The notes beneath the pieces are model-generated. The model saw only the letters and a list, made by a program, of their open reading frames with translations. It had not been told where the DNA came from and did not search any database. Positions 30,828-39,112 of a stretch of DNA of 64,000 bases are shown here, one piece after another (within the stretch, counting starts at the first letter, position 1; each line of letters starts with the position of its first letter). The DNA is from Nocardia alni (lineage in GTDB: Bacteria; Actinomycetota; Actinomycetes; Mycobacteriales; Mycobacteriaceae), in the NCBI RefSeq assembly GCF_019038435.1, contig NZ_JAGPOX010000023.1:1-64000 (forward strand). The letters run 5' to 3'. Position numbers and translations under genes: made by a program.

Positions 30828-32219
30828 ATGACCGAAACAAGTGCGGCGAATCGGCCACTTCGTATCGCGATCGTGGGTGCCGGCCCGGCCGGGATCTACG
30901 CCGCCGACGCCTTGATGAAGTCCGATGTGGACGTGAGCATCGACCTGTACGAGCGCATGCCCGCGCCGTTCGGCCTGATCCGCTACGGCGTGGCGCCGGA
31001 CCACCCGCGCATCAAGGGCATCATCACCGCGCTGCACAAGGTCCTGGACAAACCGCAGGTGCGACTGCTCGGCAATATCGACTACGGCGCCGACATCAAC
31101 CTGGCCGAACTACAGCGCTTCTATGACGCGGTGATCTTCTCCACCGGCGCGAACGCCGACCGCGCCCTGACCGTGCCGGGCATCGACCTGGACGGCAGCT
31201 ACGGCGCCGCCGACTTCGTCTCCTGGTACGACGGCCACCCCGACGTGCCGCGCAACTGGCCGCTGGATGCGGAGAAGGTCGCGGTCCTGGGCGTGGGCAA
31301 CGTCGCACTGGACGTGGCCCGCGTGCTGGCCAAGACCGGTGACGAGCTGCTGCCGACCGAGATCCCGCCGAACGTGTACGAGGGCCTGAAGGCCAACAAG
31401 GCGCTCGAGGTGCACGTATTCGGCCGCCGCGGCCCGGCCCAGGCCAAGTTCACCCCGCTGGAGCTGCGCGAACTGGATCACTCGCCCAATATCGAGGTCA
31501 TCGTCGATCCCGAGGACATCGACTACGACGAGGGCTCCGAGGCCGCGCGCCGCCACTCCAAGCAGGTCGACATGGTCTGCAACACGATCGAGCAGTGGGC
31601 GATCCGCGATGTCGGCGACCGCCCGCACAAGCTGTTCCTGCACTTCTTCGAGTCACCCGCCGAGGTGGCAGGCCAGGACGGCAAGGTGGCGGGCCTGCGC
31701 ACCGAGCGCACCCAGCTCGACGGCACCGGCAACGTCAAGGGCACCGGCGAATTCCGGGACTGGGATGTGCAGGCGATCTACCGCGCGGTCGGGTACCTCT
31801 CGCAGAACATCCCGCAGTTGCCGTTCGATGATCAGGCCGGAACGGTCCCGAACGAGGCCGGGCGCGTGCTGAGCGATGACACTGCCGAGGACCCCGCCCA
31901 GCGCTACCTGCCCGCCACCTACGTGACGGGCTGGATCAAGCGCGGCCCGGTCGGCCTGATCGGCCACACCAAGGGCGACGCCAACGAGACCATCGCCTGC
32001 CTGCTGGACGACGCCCCGAACTTCACCCCCGCCGCCGAGCCCGAGCCCGACGCGGTCACGAAATGGTTGGAGGACAAGGGAATTCCGTTCACCACCTGGG
32101 CCGGTTGGTACCGCCTCGACGCGCACGAGCGTTCCCTGGGCGAGCCGCAGGGCCGCGAACGCGTCAAGGTGGTCGAGCGCGAGGATATGCTCCGCGCGAG
32201 CGAGCCGGGCAAGGTCTGA
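30828..32219 (+). CDS. fprA: FprA-type NADPH-ferredoxin (adrenodoxin-like) reductase
   Basis: 463 residues with an N-terminal FAD motif IAIVGAGPAGIYAADAL, APFGLIRYGVAPDHPRIK, an NADP-binding AVLGVGNVALDVARVLAKT, VFGRRGPAQAKFT and a C-terminal GWIKRGPVGLIGHTKGDANET. It passes electrons from NAD(P)H to ferredoxins serving P450s or iron metabolism. The iron box upstream suggests induction under iron shortage. An in-frame GTG four codons earlier is an alternative start. Confidence 0.94.
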   Translation: MTETSAANRPLRIAIVGAGPAGIYAADALMKSDVDVSIDLYERMPAPFGLIRYGVAPDHPRIKGIITALHKVLDKPQVRLLGNIDYGADINLAELQRFYDAVIFSTGANADRALTVPGIDLDGSYGAADFVSWYDGHPDVPRNWPLDAEKVAVLGVGNVALDVARVLAKTGDELLPTEIPPNVYEGLKANKALEVHVFGRRGPAQAKFTPLELRELDHSPNIEVIVDPEDIDYDEGSEAARRHSKQVDMVCNTIEQWAIRDVGDRPHKLFLHFFESPAEVAGQDGKVAGLRTERTQLDGTGNVKGTGEFRDWDVQAIYRAVGYLSQNIPQLPFDDQAGTVPNEAGRVLSDDTAEDPAQRYLPATYVTGWIKRGPVGLIGHTKGDANETIACLLDDAPNFTPAAEPEPDAVTKWLEDKGIPFTTWAGWYRLDAHERSLGEPQGRERVKVVEREDMLRASEPGKV

Positions 32220-32321
32220 GTGCGCGGAGCCGCCGGGCGGTCGACACGGTCACAGTGGCAGTGAATACCGTCTGACCAGCCTGGATCGGCACTTGTCACA
32301 CTCTCGAGGCATGCTGATTCC

Positions 32322-33188
32322 GTGTTTGATGCCCATGTCCATCTGATCGACCCGCGGTTTCCGCTGGTCGAGAACGAGGGCTTTCTACCCCCGCCCTACA
32401 CCATCGTCGATTATCGAAAGCGCATGTCGCGCTTCGATATCGGCGGTGGTGCGGTGGTCAGCGGGTCGTTCCAGGGCACCGATCAAAGGTTTTTGCGGGC
32501 GGCCCTGGCCGAACTCGGAGAGGACTGGGTCGGGGTCACCAATCTGCACCCCGACACCTCCGACGCCGAGATCGTCGCCCTGAGCAAGGCCGGGGTGCGG
32601 GCCTTGCGGTTCAACCTCAAGCGCGCCGCGGTCGACATCGCCGAACTCACCATGCTGGCTCTGCGGGTGCACGCACTGGCGGGCTGGCATGTCGAGCTGT
32701 ATATCGACGGGTCGATGCTGGGGTCGCTCGAACCGGTGATCAACAAATTGCCCGCCCTGTCCGTCGACCATATGGGCATGTCCGACGAGTGCCTGCCCTA
32801 CCTGCTCAACCTGGTCGATCGCGGGGCCAAGGTGAAGGCGTCCGGATTCGGCCGCGTGACGATGAATGTGCGTGCCGCGCTGCGGCGCGTCCACGCGGTC
32901 AACCCGGCGGCGCTGATGTTCGGCTCGGATCTGCCGGGCACCCGCGCCGGGCGGCCCTTCCGCGACGCCGATGTCGAACTGATCGGCGAGGTCATCGGCC
33001 CCGACGTGCATCGCGTGCTGGAGGACAACGCCCGCGCCTTCTACGGCCTGCCGGTCAAGGCGCAACCTGCCGACACCGCCCCACCGACCAGGCCGCTACC
33101 GCGTATCCAGCCGCCAACTCTGCGCCTGGACCGTTCGGATCTGCCCACCGGCCCCGAGACCAGGCCACTGCCGCGTATCGATCCCTGA
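32322..33188 (+). CDS. Amidohydrolase family protein (TIM-barrel, PF04909-like)
   Basis: 288 residues. FDAHVHLIDPRFPL supplies the H-x-H metal pair at the very start, DHMGM and GSDLPGTRAGRPF supply the later His and Asp ligands. The last ~40 residues are a proline-rich tail in which TRPLPRI occurs twice. Such enzymes include 2-pyrone-4,6-dicarboxylate lactonase and related decarboxylases; the substrate is unknown. GTG start with GAGG 12 bases upstream. Confidence 0.8.
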   Translation: MFDAHVHLIDPRFPLVENEGFLPPPYTIVDYRKRMSRFDIGGGAVVSGSFQGTDQRFLRAALAELGEDWVGVTNLHPDTSDAEIVALSKAGVRALRFNLKRAAVDIAELTMLALRVHALAGWHVELYIDGSMLGSLEPVINKLPALSVDHMGMSDECLPYLLNLVDRGAKVKASGFGRVTMNVRAALRRVHAVNPAALMFGSDLPGTRAGRPFRDADVELIGEVIGPDVHRVLEDNARAFYGLPVKAQPADTAPPTRPLPRIQPPTLRLDRSDLPTGPETRPLPRIDP

Positions 33189-33273
33189 CCGTCGCTCGAA
33201 CCGCCGCCATCCCATATTGTCGAGGTGTCAACAAAGGCTGCGCCGGGCGCGGAGACGACGAACCGAGGTATGT

Positions 33274-34368
33274 GTGACTACTCCATCCACCAGGCAGGGC
33301 CCCCTCGCGGGTATCCGGGTTGTCGAACTGGCCGGTATCGGCCCCGGTCCGCACGCGGCGCTGCTGCTGGCCGACCTGGGCGCGGACGTCGTACGGGTGC
33401 AGCGACCGGGCATGCTGCCCGGATACATGGAGCGGGCGCAGTGGCGCGGGCGGACCATCGTCGAGGCCAACCTCAAGGATCCGGCCGACGTCGAGCGGGT
33501 GCTCGGGCTGATCGATAAGGCCGACGTGCTGCTGGAGGGATTCCGTCCGGGCGTCACCGAGCGCATGGGCCTGGGCCCGGAGGCGGCGCTCGAGCGTAAT
33601 CCCCGATTGGTCTACGGCCGGATGACCGGCTGGGGCCAGTTCGGCCCGCTCGCCGATCGCGCCGGGCACGACATCAACTACATCTCGCTGACCGGCGTGC
33701 TGCATGCCATCGGCCGCAAGGGCGAACGGCCTGTCCCGCCGCTGAATATGGTCGGCGACTTCGGCGGCGGGTCGATGTTCCTGGTATTCGGCGTGCTGGC
33801 CGCGCTGGTCGAGCGCCAGAGCTCGGGTAAGGGCCAGGTCATCGACTCCGCCATGATCGACGGCGCGCTGGCGCTCTCGCACATGATCTGGGGCATGAAG
33901 GGCGTCGGCCTGTGGACCGACGAGCGCGGCACCAATCTGCTCGACACCGGCATGGCCTTCTACGACACGTACGAGACGGCCGACGGCAAGTACATGGCGG
34001 TCGGCTGCATCGAGCCGCAGTTCTACGCCGAATTCCTGAAGGGCATCGAGGTCGATCCCGAAGGCCTGCCGCAGCAGCTCGACCCGAACGGGCAGGACCA
34101 GTTGCGCAAGCTGTTCGCCGAGAAGTTCAAGACCCGCACCCGCGAGGAATGGACCGCGGTCTTCGACGGCACCGATGCCTGCTGCACCCCCGTGCTGACC
34201 ATGACCGAGGCGCAGAGCAATCCGCATATCGTCGCGCGCACCGGGCTGATCGACATCGACGGGATCGTCCAGCACGCACCCGCACCGCGGTTCTCCCGGA
34301 CGCCGGGCGGGGTCCCGACGCCTCCGCCGTCGGAGGGGACGGCGTTCGAGCAAGTGTGGACGGACTGA
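33274..34368 (+). CDS. CoA-transferase family III / alpha-methylacyl-CoA racemase (Mcr-like)
   Basis: 364 residues. GIRVVELAGIGPGPHAAL at the N-terminus, RMTGWGQFGPLADRAGHDINY with the catalytic His, MVGDFGGGSMFL with the Asp and GCIEPQFYAEF with the Glu are all as in M. tuberculosis Mcr. It epimerises 2-methylacyl-CoAs so that branched fatty acids and sterol side chains enter beta-oxidation. The GTG has GAGG 5 bases upstream. Confidence 0.9.
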   Translation: MTTPSTRQGPLAGIRVVELAGIGPGPHAALLLADLGADVVRVQRPGMLPGYMERAQWRGRTIVEANLKDPADVERVLGLIDKADVLLEGFRPGVTERMGLGPEAALERNPRLVYGRMTGWGQFGPLADRAGHDINYISLTGVLHAIGRKGERPVPPLNMVGDFGGGSMFLVFGVLAALVERQSSGKGQVIDSAMIDGALALSHMIWGMKGVGLWTDERGTNLLDTGMAFYDTYETADGKYMAVGCIEPQFYAEFLKGIEVDPEGLPQQLDPNGQDQLRKLFAEKFKTRTREEWTAVFDGTDACCTPVLTMTEAQSNPHIVARTGLIDIDGIVQHAPAPRFSRTPGGVPTPPPSEGTAFEQVWTD

Positions 34369-34461
34369 CCGTTTCATCCTCAGCCGAGCCTTCGGAGTAG
34401 TAGAAGGTAGGAGGTGTCTACCGCAGTGATCCGACCAGCGCATATCGGTGCATCGACGGAG

Positions 34462-34493
34462 TGCGATGCAATGAATTGATTCATCGCATTGCA
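34462..34493. promoter_or_regulatory. AT-rich imperfect palindrome, candidate operator
   Basis: Two 15-base arms, TGCGATGCAATGAAT and ATTCATCGCATTGCA, are related by symmetry with two mismatches around a 2-base centre. A perfect inner palindrome is ATGAAT-TG-ATTCAT. It precedes a TATACT hexamer by 8 bases and is much more AT-rich than its surroundings. Confidence 0.55.
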
Positions 34494-34501
34494 TTGCAAG
34501 G

Positions 34502-34507
34502 TATACT
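34502..34507 (+). promoter_or_regulatory. Candidate -10 hexamer TATACT with downstream hairpins
   Basis: A near-consensus -10 element. A transcript starting about 34514 would contain the hairpins CATCACC/GGTGATG and GGGCG/CGCCC within 50 bases. No rightward gene follows until 34875, so it may drive a small RNA or a long leader. Confidence 0.4.
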
Positions 34508-34578
34508 TTTCGGCATCACCTCGGTGATGGTTGAGGGGGCGGAGCGCCCTGGTACGACGCCCCGCCCGAATGGGTCAC

Positions 34579-34692
34579 CTAGATCCGACTCAATCGGACC
34601 ATGATGTAGATGAGCCCGGCGGCCGCAACAGCTCCGGCTGCGAACCAGGCTGTACGGTTCGCTGGCTCAGCTTTCCGGTGTTTACCAAACAT
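34579..34692 (-). CDS. 37-residue single-helix membrane peptide
   Basis: Short gene: MFGKHRKAEPANRTAW is a basic, polar N-terminus, followed by one membrane helix FAAGAVAAAGLIYIMV and a C-terminal RLSRI. A strong GAGGAGGTGA sequence lies about 7 bases before the ATG, which argues for real translation. Function unknown. Confidence 0.5.
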   Translation of the reverse strand: MFGKHRKAEPANRTAWFAAGAVAAAGLIYIMVRLSRI

Positions 34693-34861
34693 CTCCCATT
34701 CACCTCCTCTCCCTGACGAGGGCGGTCGGACTGGCCGCCCACGTTCGGAGGAGGAGACGCCCGCCACCGTACATGCCTGCGGCGATAGCGCGCCACTATC
34801 AATTCTCGATCCACTTGCGGCCGTTCGGGGTTCGCCCGGCGCCTCCGGAATCATGAGGCAC

Positions 34862-34867
34862 TAAAGT
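34862..34867 (+). promoter_or_regulatory. -10 element TAAAGT of a leaderless promoter for the LuxR-family gene
   Basis: TANNNT hexamer exactly 7 bases before the ATG, with no Shine-Dalgarno sequence between. Confidence 0.5.
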
Positions 34868-34874
34868 AAGTTCC

Positions 34875-37493
34875 ATGGCGCGGAACTGGCCGATGATCGA
34901 GCGCGGCGGCGAACTGGCATCGCTGCATGCTGCCCTCACCGGCACCGAATTCGTCGGGGTGGTGCTCACCGGCGACGCGGGGGTCGGCAAGACCACCCTC
35001 GCGCGGGAGGCCGTGACCTCGGTCGGGGGAAATATTCGATGGGTCGCCGGAACCGAGTCCGCGCGCAGCATCCCGCTGGGCGTATTCGCCCATATGGTGG
35101 GCGTTTACACCGCGCACGATCCGGTGACGTTCATGGCCGCGGCGCGCGAGGCGCTGCTGGCCGACGACCACACCATCATCGGCGTCGACGACGCCCATCA
35201 GCTCGACCAGCTGTCGGCCACCCTGCTGTTACAGCTGGCGACCGACAAGGCCGCGCGCATCGTGTGCACCGTACGCAGCGGCACCGCGGTGCCCGACGCG
35301 GTGACCTCGCTGTGGAAAGACGGGCACCTGCTGCGGATCGACCTGTCCCCCTTCAGCCAGCGGCAGAGCGTCGAACTCGTCGAGTCGATGCTCGGTGGGC
35401 AATTGGAGGGTTTCACCGCGAATCTGATGTGGGAGTCCTCCGGCGGCAATGCCCTGTTCCTGCGGCATCTGGTCGAGGGCGCCCTGGAGGCGAGCACGCT
35501 GCGGCAGGTCAACGGCGTCTGGCAGCTGCGCGGGCGGGCGGCGGTCACCTCGGAATTGGCCGCGCTGCTGGAGGACCGGGTCGAACAGCTGCCCGACGCC
35601 GTGCTGCGGGTGCTGGAACTGCTGACCTTCTGCGAGCCGATCGATCTGGACGTGATGGCCGAACTGGCCGGCGAGGACGCGGTCGAGGCGGCCGAGGCGC
35701 GCGGCGTCATCCGTATTGTCGAGAACGCTCATCAACTTCTGGTGCGGTTCACCCATCCGCTGTTCGGCGAGGTGATCCGCCGGCGCCTGGGCATCGCCTC
35801 GGCGCGGCGGTTGCGCGGTCAGTTGTATTCGTCGCTGAAGCAGCGACGGACGAAGACCGCCGCCGACCGCATCCGGCTGGCCGAATTGGCCTTGGACAGC
35901 GATAAATCCGCCGATCTGGAACTGTTCGAGGCCGCGTCCGAGGACGCCATCGGACTGGCCAACATCCCGCTGGGCGAGCGCTTCGCCCGGGCCGCGGTCG
36001 AGCGCAGCGGCGGGGTGGAGGCCGCGGATCTGCTCGCGCGCGCGTTGCTGTGGCAGGGCCATCGGATCGAGGCCGAGCGCACGCTGGCCAGCTTCGATCC
36101 CGATCAGCTCAACGAGGTGCAGCTGGCCCGCTGGGGCACCACCCGGGTGGCGAATCTGCTGTGGGTCATGGGCGATGCCGATCGCGCCGACGAGGTGCTG
36201 GCGCTGATCCGCGATAAGGTCCGCCACCCCAAGATTCGATTGACGTTGCAGGGCTTGGCCTCCGCGTGCGCGGTGTACGAAAACCGCTTGGAAGACGCCT
36301 TTCTCGACGCCGAACAGGTGATGTCGAATCCGGAATCGCCGCCGTGGGCGGTGTGGTGGGCCGCATTCGGCGGCGGCCTGGCGCTGGCGCTGATGGGCCG
36401 CGCGGAGGCCGCGCGCGAATACACCGCGCGCGGACATCAGGTGGAGGCCGAGATCGACGGGCTCAACCGGTTCGTGCCCACACACGCCGAGGTGCTGGCG
36501 CTCACCCTCACCGGCGATATGGATGCCGCACGTCGTTGCGCCACAGCGTATTTCGGTTACGCCGCACCGGGGCAGTATCTGGCGTGGGGGTTCTCGAAGG
36601 GCCTGCAGGGCACCGTGGACGTGGCTCAGGGCCGCTTCCTGGAAGGCATCGAGAACCTCGAGCAGGCCCTGGCCGCACTGACCTCCGAGGGCGCGTTCGC
36701 CTGGATGTTCCCCGCGAGATTGCGTCTGGCAGAAGCGTATGCGGCGCTCGGGCGCCCGACCGAGGCCGCCGAGACGATCGCCGAGGCCACCGCGACCGGC
36801 GGACGGCACAGCGCGGTCTACGGCGAACCACAGCTCGGGATCGTGCGGGCCTGGCACGCCGCCGCCGAGGGCACGGTGACCCCGGCGATCCGCCTGGCCC
36901 TGGGCGCGGCCGACGCCGCGGCGCGGTCCAATCAGCACGCGGTCGAGGCGACGGCGCTGCACACCGCGGCCCGCTTCGGCGATCACAGCGTCGCCGGGCG
37001 CCTGGCCGATCTGGCCGCCCGGATCGATGGCCGCCTGGTACAGATCCAGGCGCGGCACGCGGTGGCCCTGGCCTCCCACGATGGTCCCGGATTGGACACT
37101 GCCGCAGCTGAATTCGAAGAGATCGGCGTGCTGTTGTCCGCGGCCGACTCCGCCGCGCAGGCCGCCTCGGCGCACGAGCGGGCCGGTGACCGCCGGCGCC
37201 TGCTGGAATCGGCCGCGACGGCCAACCGCCTGGCCGCCGCCTGCGGCGGTGCGGCAACCCCCGCCCTGCGCCAGTCCGCGCAGCCCCTGCCGCTGACCTC
37301 TCGCGAACGCGAGATCGCCAATCTGGTCGCGGCCGGACTGTCCAATCGCCAGATCGCCGACCGGCTGACCGTCTCGGTGCGCACCGTCGAAGGTCATCTC
37401 TACCGGGCGTGCATCAAACTCGATGTCACCGACCGGGAGGCGCTTGCCGACCTCATGCGCGGCGAGCCGCCGAGCGGCAAACAACGGAACTGA
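34875..37493 (+). CDS. LAL-type LuxR-family transcriptional regulator with AAA/NB-ARC-like ATPase domain
   Basis: 872 residues. Walker A GDAGVGKTTLARE near residue 35 and Walker B TIIGVDDAHQLD near 100 form an N-terminal ATPase. The centre is a long alpha-helical TPR-like region rich in Ala and Glu. The C-terminal helix-turn-helix is TSREREIANLVAAGLSNRQ followed by IADRLTVSVRTVEGHLYRA. Large ATP-dependent activators of this class respond to metabolites; no target is obvious, since the flanking genes are small or unrelated. Confidence 0.9.
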   Translation: MARNWPMIERGGELASLHAALTGTEFVGVVLTGDAGVGKTTLAREAVTSVGGNIRWVAGTESARSIPLGVFAHMVGVYTAHDPVTFMAAAREALLADDHTIIGVDDAHQLDQLSATLLLQLATDKAARIVCTVRSGTAVPDAVTSLWKDGHLLRIDLSPFSQRQSVELVESMLGGQLEGFTANLMWESSGGNALFLRHLVEGALEASTLRQVNGVWQLRGRAAVTSELAALLEDRVEQLPDAVLRVLELLTFCEPIDLDVMAELAGEDAVEAAEARGVIRIVENAHQLLVRFTHPLFGEVIRRRLGIASARRLRGQLYSSLKQRRTKTAADRIRLAELALDSDKSADLELFEAASEDAIGLANIPLGERFARAAVERSGGVEAADLLARALLWQGHRIEAERTLASFDPDQLNEVQLARWGTTRVANLLWVMGDADRADEVLALIRDKVRHPKIRLTLQGLASACAVYENRLEDAFLDAEQVMSNPESPPWAVWWAAFGGGLALALMGRAEAAREYTARGHQVEAEIDGLNRFVPTHAEVLALTLTGDMDAARRCATAYFGYAAPGQYLAWGFSKGLQGTVDVAQGRFLEGIENLEQALAALTSEGAFAWMFPARLRLAEAYAALGRPTEAAETIAEATATGGRHSAVYGEPQLGIVRAWHAAAEGTVTPAIRLALGAADAAARSNQHAVEATALHTAARFGDHSVAGRLADLAARIDGRLVQIQARHAVALASHDGPGLDTAAAEFEEIGVLLSAADSAAQAASAHERAGDRRRLLESAATANRLAAACGGAATPALRQSAQPLPLTSREREIANLVAAGLSNRQIADRLTVSVRTVEGHLYRACIKLDVTDREALADLMRGEPPSGKQRN

Positions 37494-37683
37494 CGCGCTG
37501 CGGTCACCGGCGTTCCGGGCTGCGTGCTCCACGAAGTTTTCATACCGAAATCTGTAATTGGTGTGAGGCAACACATTTCAACTGGTGCGTCACAAATAGG
37601 CCAAAGGCACTACTGCGCCATCGCGTCGGAGGCAGGTGAATGTTGCTGCGGCACAGCGAAATAACCGATAAGTCGACGTGAGG

Positions 37684-37779
37684 CTACCTGCGACCGCGTA
37701 GCTCCACGAATGCCATCCATACGGCATAGATCATTCCGATGAACACGAAGAAGCCGACCGCCGAGAACAGCAGATCCAT
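37684..37779 (-). CDS. 31-residue membrane peptide
   Basis: MDLLFSAVGFFVFIGMIY starts a peptide that is one membrane helix and ends with basic ELRGRR. There is no Shine-Dalgarno sequence, but TACACT lies 6 bases before the ATG, as for leaderless genes elsewhere in the window. Function unknown; very small size keeps the call tentative. Confidence 0.45.
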   Translation of the reverse strand: MDLLFSAVGFFVFIGMIYAVWMAFVELRGRR

Positions 37780-37785
37780 TTGCGA

Positions 37786-37791
37786 AGTGTA
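37786..37791 (-). promoter_or_regulatory. -10 element TACACT before the 31-residue peptide gene
   Basis: Minus-strand TANNNT hexamer with a 6-base spacer to the ATG. Confidence 0.4.
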
Positions 37792-37894
37792 GGTAGCGCG
37801 GAACCGTATCGGGGACTTTCGGCCGTATAGCTAGGGGGCTGATCACCAATTACGATGCAGCGGGGGGCGTACCGCCCCGCGTTGGCTCCAGATC

Positions 37895-38356
37895 GTGAGG
37901 GTGGTGTCCGAGGTGGCGGATAGACGTCGCAACGTATTGGCCGGTGTGCGGACCGGAATCGCCGTGCTGGCGGGTCTGGCCTTGGTCGGGGGCGCGGCCA
38001 TCGCCGTGGCCGATCCGCCCGGGCAGGTGCAGCCTGGCGTCACCGCGCCGCCCGTCCATCCGGCGCCCACCACGGCCGTTCCGGCGCCGACCCCGGGCGA
38101 TCAGTCCGCGGAATTGCATTCCGCCCAGCCGCAGCAGAACAATTCGGAGTCCACGCCGTACTACCGGCACTATTCCCAGCCCAAGAAGACCCCGACGCCC
38201 ACGCCCTCTCCCACCCCGCGTCAGGTCCATATCGGCAATTTGGCCGCACCCGTCCCGGGCGTCGTGCCCGACGCCGTGGTCAACGGCGTGAACCAGACCA
38301 ACCAGGACTTCCAGAAGATCATCAAGCCCAGCACCACACCGCAGCCGAACAAGTAG
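37895..38356 (+). CDS. Secreted proline-rich protein of unknown function
   Basis: Up to 153 residues. A signal sequence VRTGIAVLAGLALVGGAAI ends near AVADPPG; the mature part is rich in Pro, Thr and Gln (PTPTPSPTPR) and ends IIKPSTTPQPNK. Several GTG codons (37895, 37904, 37913) could start it; no single one has a clear ribosome site. A TACGAT hexamer about 40 bases upstream and a hairpin GGGGCG-TAC-CGCCCC in the leader may belong to its promoter region. I do not recognise a domain. Confidence 0.65.
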   Translation: MRVVSEVADRRRNVLAGVRTGIAVLAGLALVGGAAIAVADPPGQVQPGVTAPPVHPAPTTAVPAPTPGDQSAELHSAQPQQNNSESTPYYRHYSQPKKTPTPTPSPTPRQVHIGNLAAPVPGVVPDAVVNGVNQTNQDFQKIIKPSTTPQPNK

Positions 38357-38370
38357 GCGGCCCGCCGGAT

Positions 38371-38913
38371 TCAGAACAGCGTCGGCTCGCCGAATCCGGG
38401 GGTCCGTTCGATCTCCAGCAGACGCGCCTTGGTCATCAGGCCGCCGGGGGCGGAGAAACCGTGCAGCGCGTGGTCGGCGGCCAGGACGCGATGGCACGGG
38501 ATGATCACCGGTATCGCGTTGTGGCCCAGCGCCTGCCCGACGGCCTGCGCGGCGTCGGGCAGGCCTATGCGGGCGGCCACTTGACCGTAGCTGAGGGTGT
38601 GACCAGGGTCGATCGCACGGGTCACCGAGTAGACCGCGCGCTGGAACTCGGGAATTCCGCTGTGGTCCAACGGAATCCAGCGCAGATCGTCCATTGTGCC
38701 GCCGATGTGGGCGCGCACCGCGTCGATCGCCTCGGCGATCGCACCGGACGGTTCGGCCTCGTCGGCGCCGCGCAGCGCCCTGGTACGCGTGATATCGGGA
38801 CTGGCCTCGGGTAACAGGAATCGCGACACGCCCGCATCGGTCCAGACGACGGCGCACGCACCGATCGCCGTATCGAAGAGCGCCGCCGCGCGAGAACGGT
38901 CCGAATCGGCCAT
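38371..38913 (-). CDS. ogt: Methylated-DNA--protein-cysteine methyltransferase
   Basis: 180 residues. The C-terminal domain carries the alkyl-acceptor motif IPCHRVLAAD and the preceding TLSYGQVAARIG helix of the winged helix-turn-helix. It transfers methyl groups from O6-methylguanine to its own Cys. The predicted ATG is preceded by CACACT at 6 bases, possibly leaderless. Divergent from the MocR gene, convergent with the secreted protein gene. Confidence 0.93.
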   Translation of the reverse strand: MADSDRSRAAALFDTAIGACAVVWTDAGVSRFLLPEASPDITRTRALRGADEAEPSGAIAEAIDAVRAHIGGTMDDLRWIPLDHSGIPEFQRAVYSVTRAIDPGHTLSYGQVAARIGLPDAAQAVGQALGHNAIPVIIPCHRVLAADHALHGFSAPGGLMTKARLLEIERTPGFGEPTLF

Positions 38914-39046
38914 ACGACCAGTGTGCCCGACCCCACCGACACATTCGCCGCCCGCGGGTCGCACCGGTACCGATACCCGGAAGGAACCGGACCGGCCCGA
39001 GCCGGTCCCGGATCGGTCCACCACCGAGACCTCTCCCGAAGACAGG

Positions 39047-39063
39047 CCAGTTTGTACAACTGG
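39047..39063. promoter_or_regulatory. Candidate operator of the MocR gene
   Basis: Inverted repeat CCAGTT-N5-AACTGG followed by further ACTGG half-sites within the next 50 bases. It lies about 50 bases before the MocR start, a position typical for autoregulated GntR/MocR genes. Confidence 0.45.
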
Positions 39064-39112
39064 ACTGGCAACTTACTTGAATCGAATGACCAGTCGAGGA
39101 ATACTGGCCTGT

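Noticed and set aside
34869..37493. Orthologue of an M. tuberculosis cyclase-LuxR fusion
   Set aside because: No cyclase domain is present; the N-terminus is an ATPase as in LAL regulators.
35229..37574. 781-codon frame antisense to the LuxR regulator
   Set aside because: Low-complexity shadow of the regulator, no start signals and no recognisable domain.
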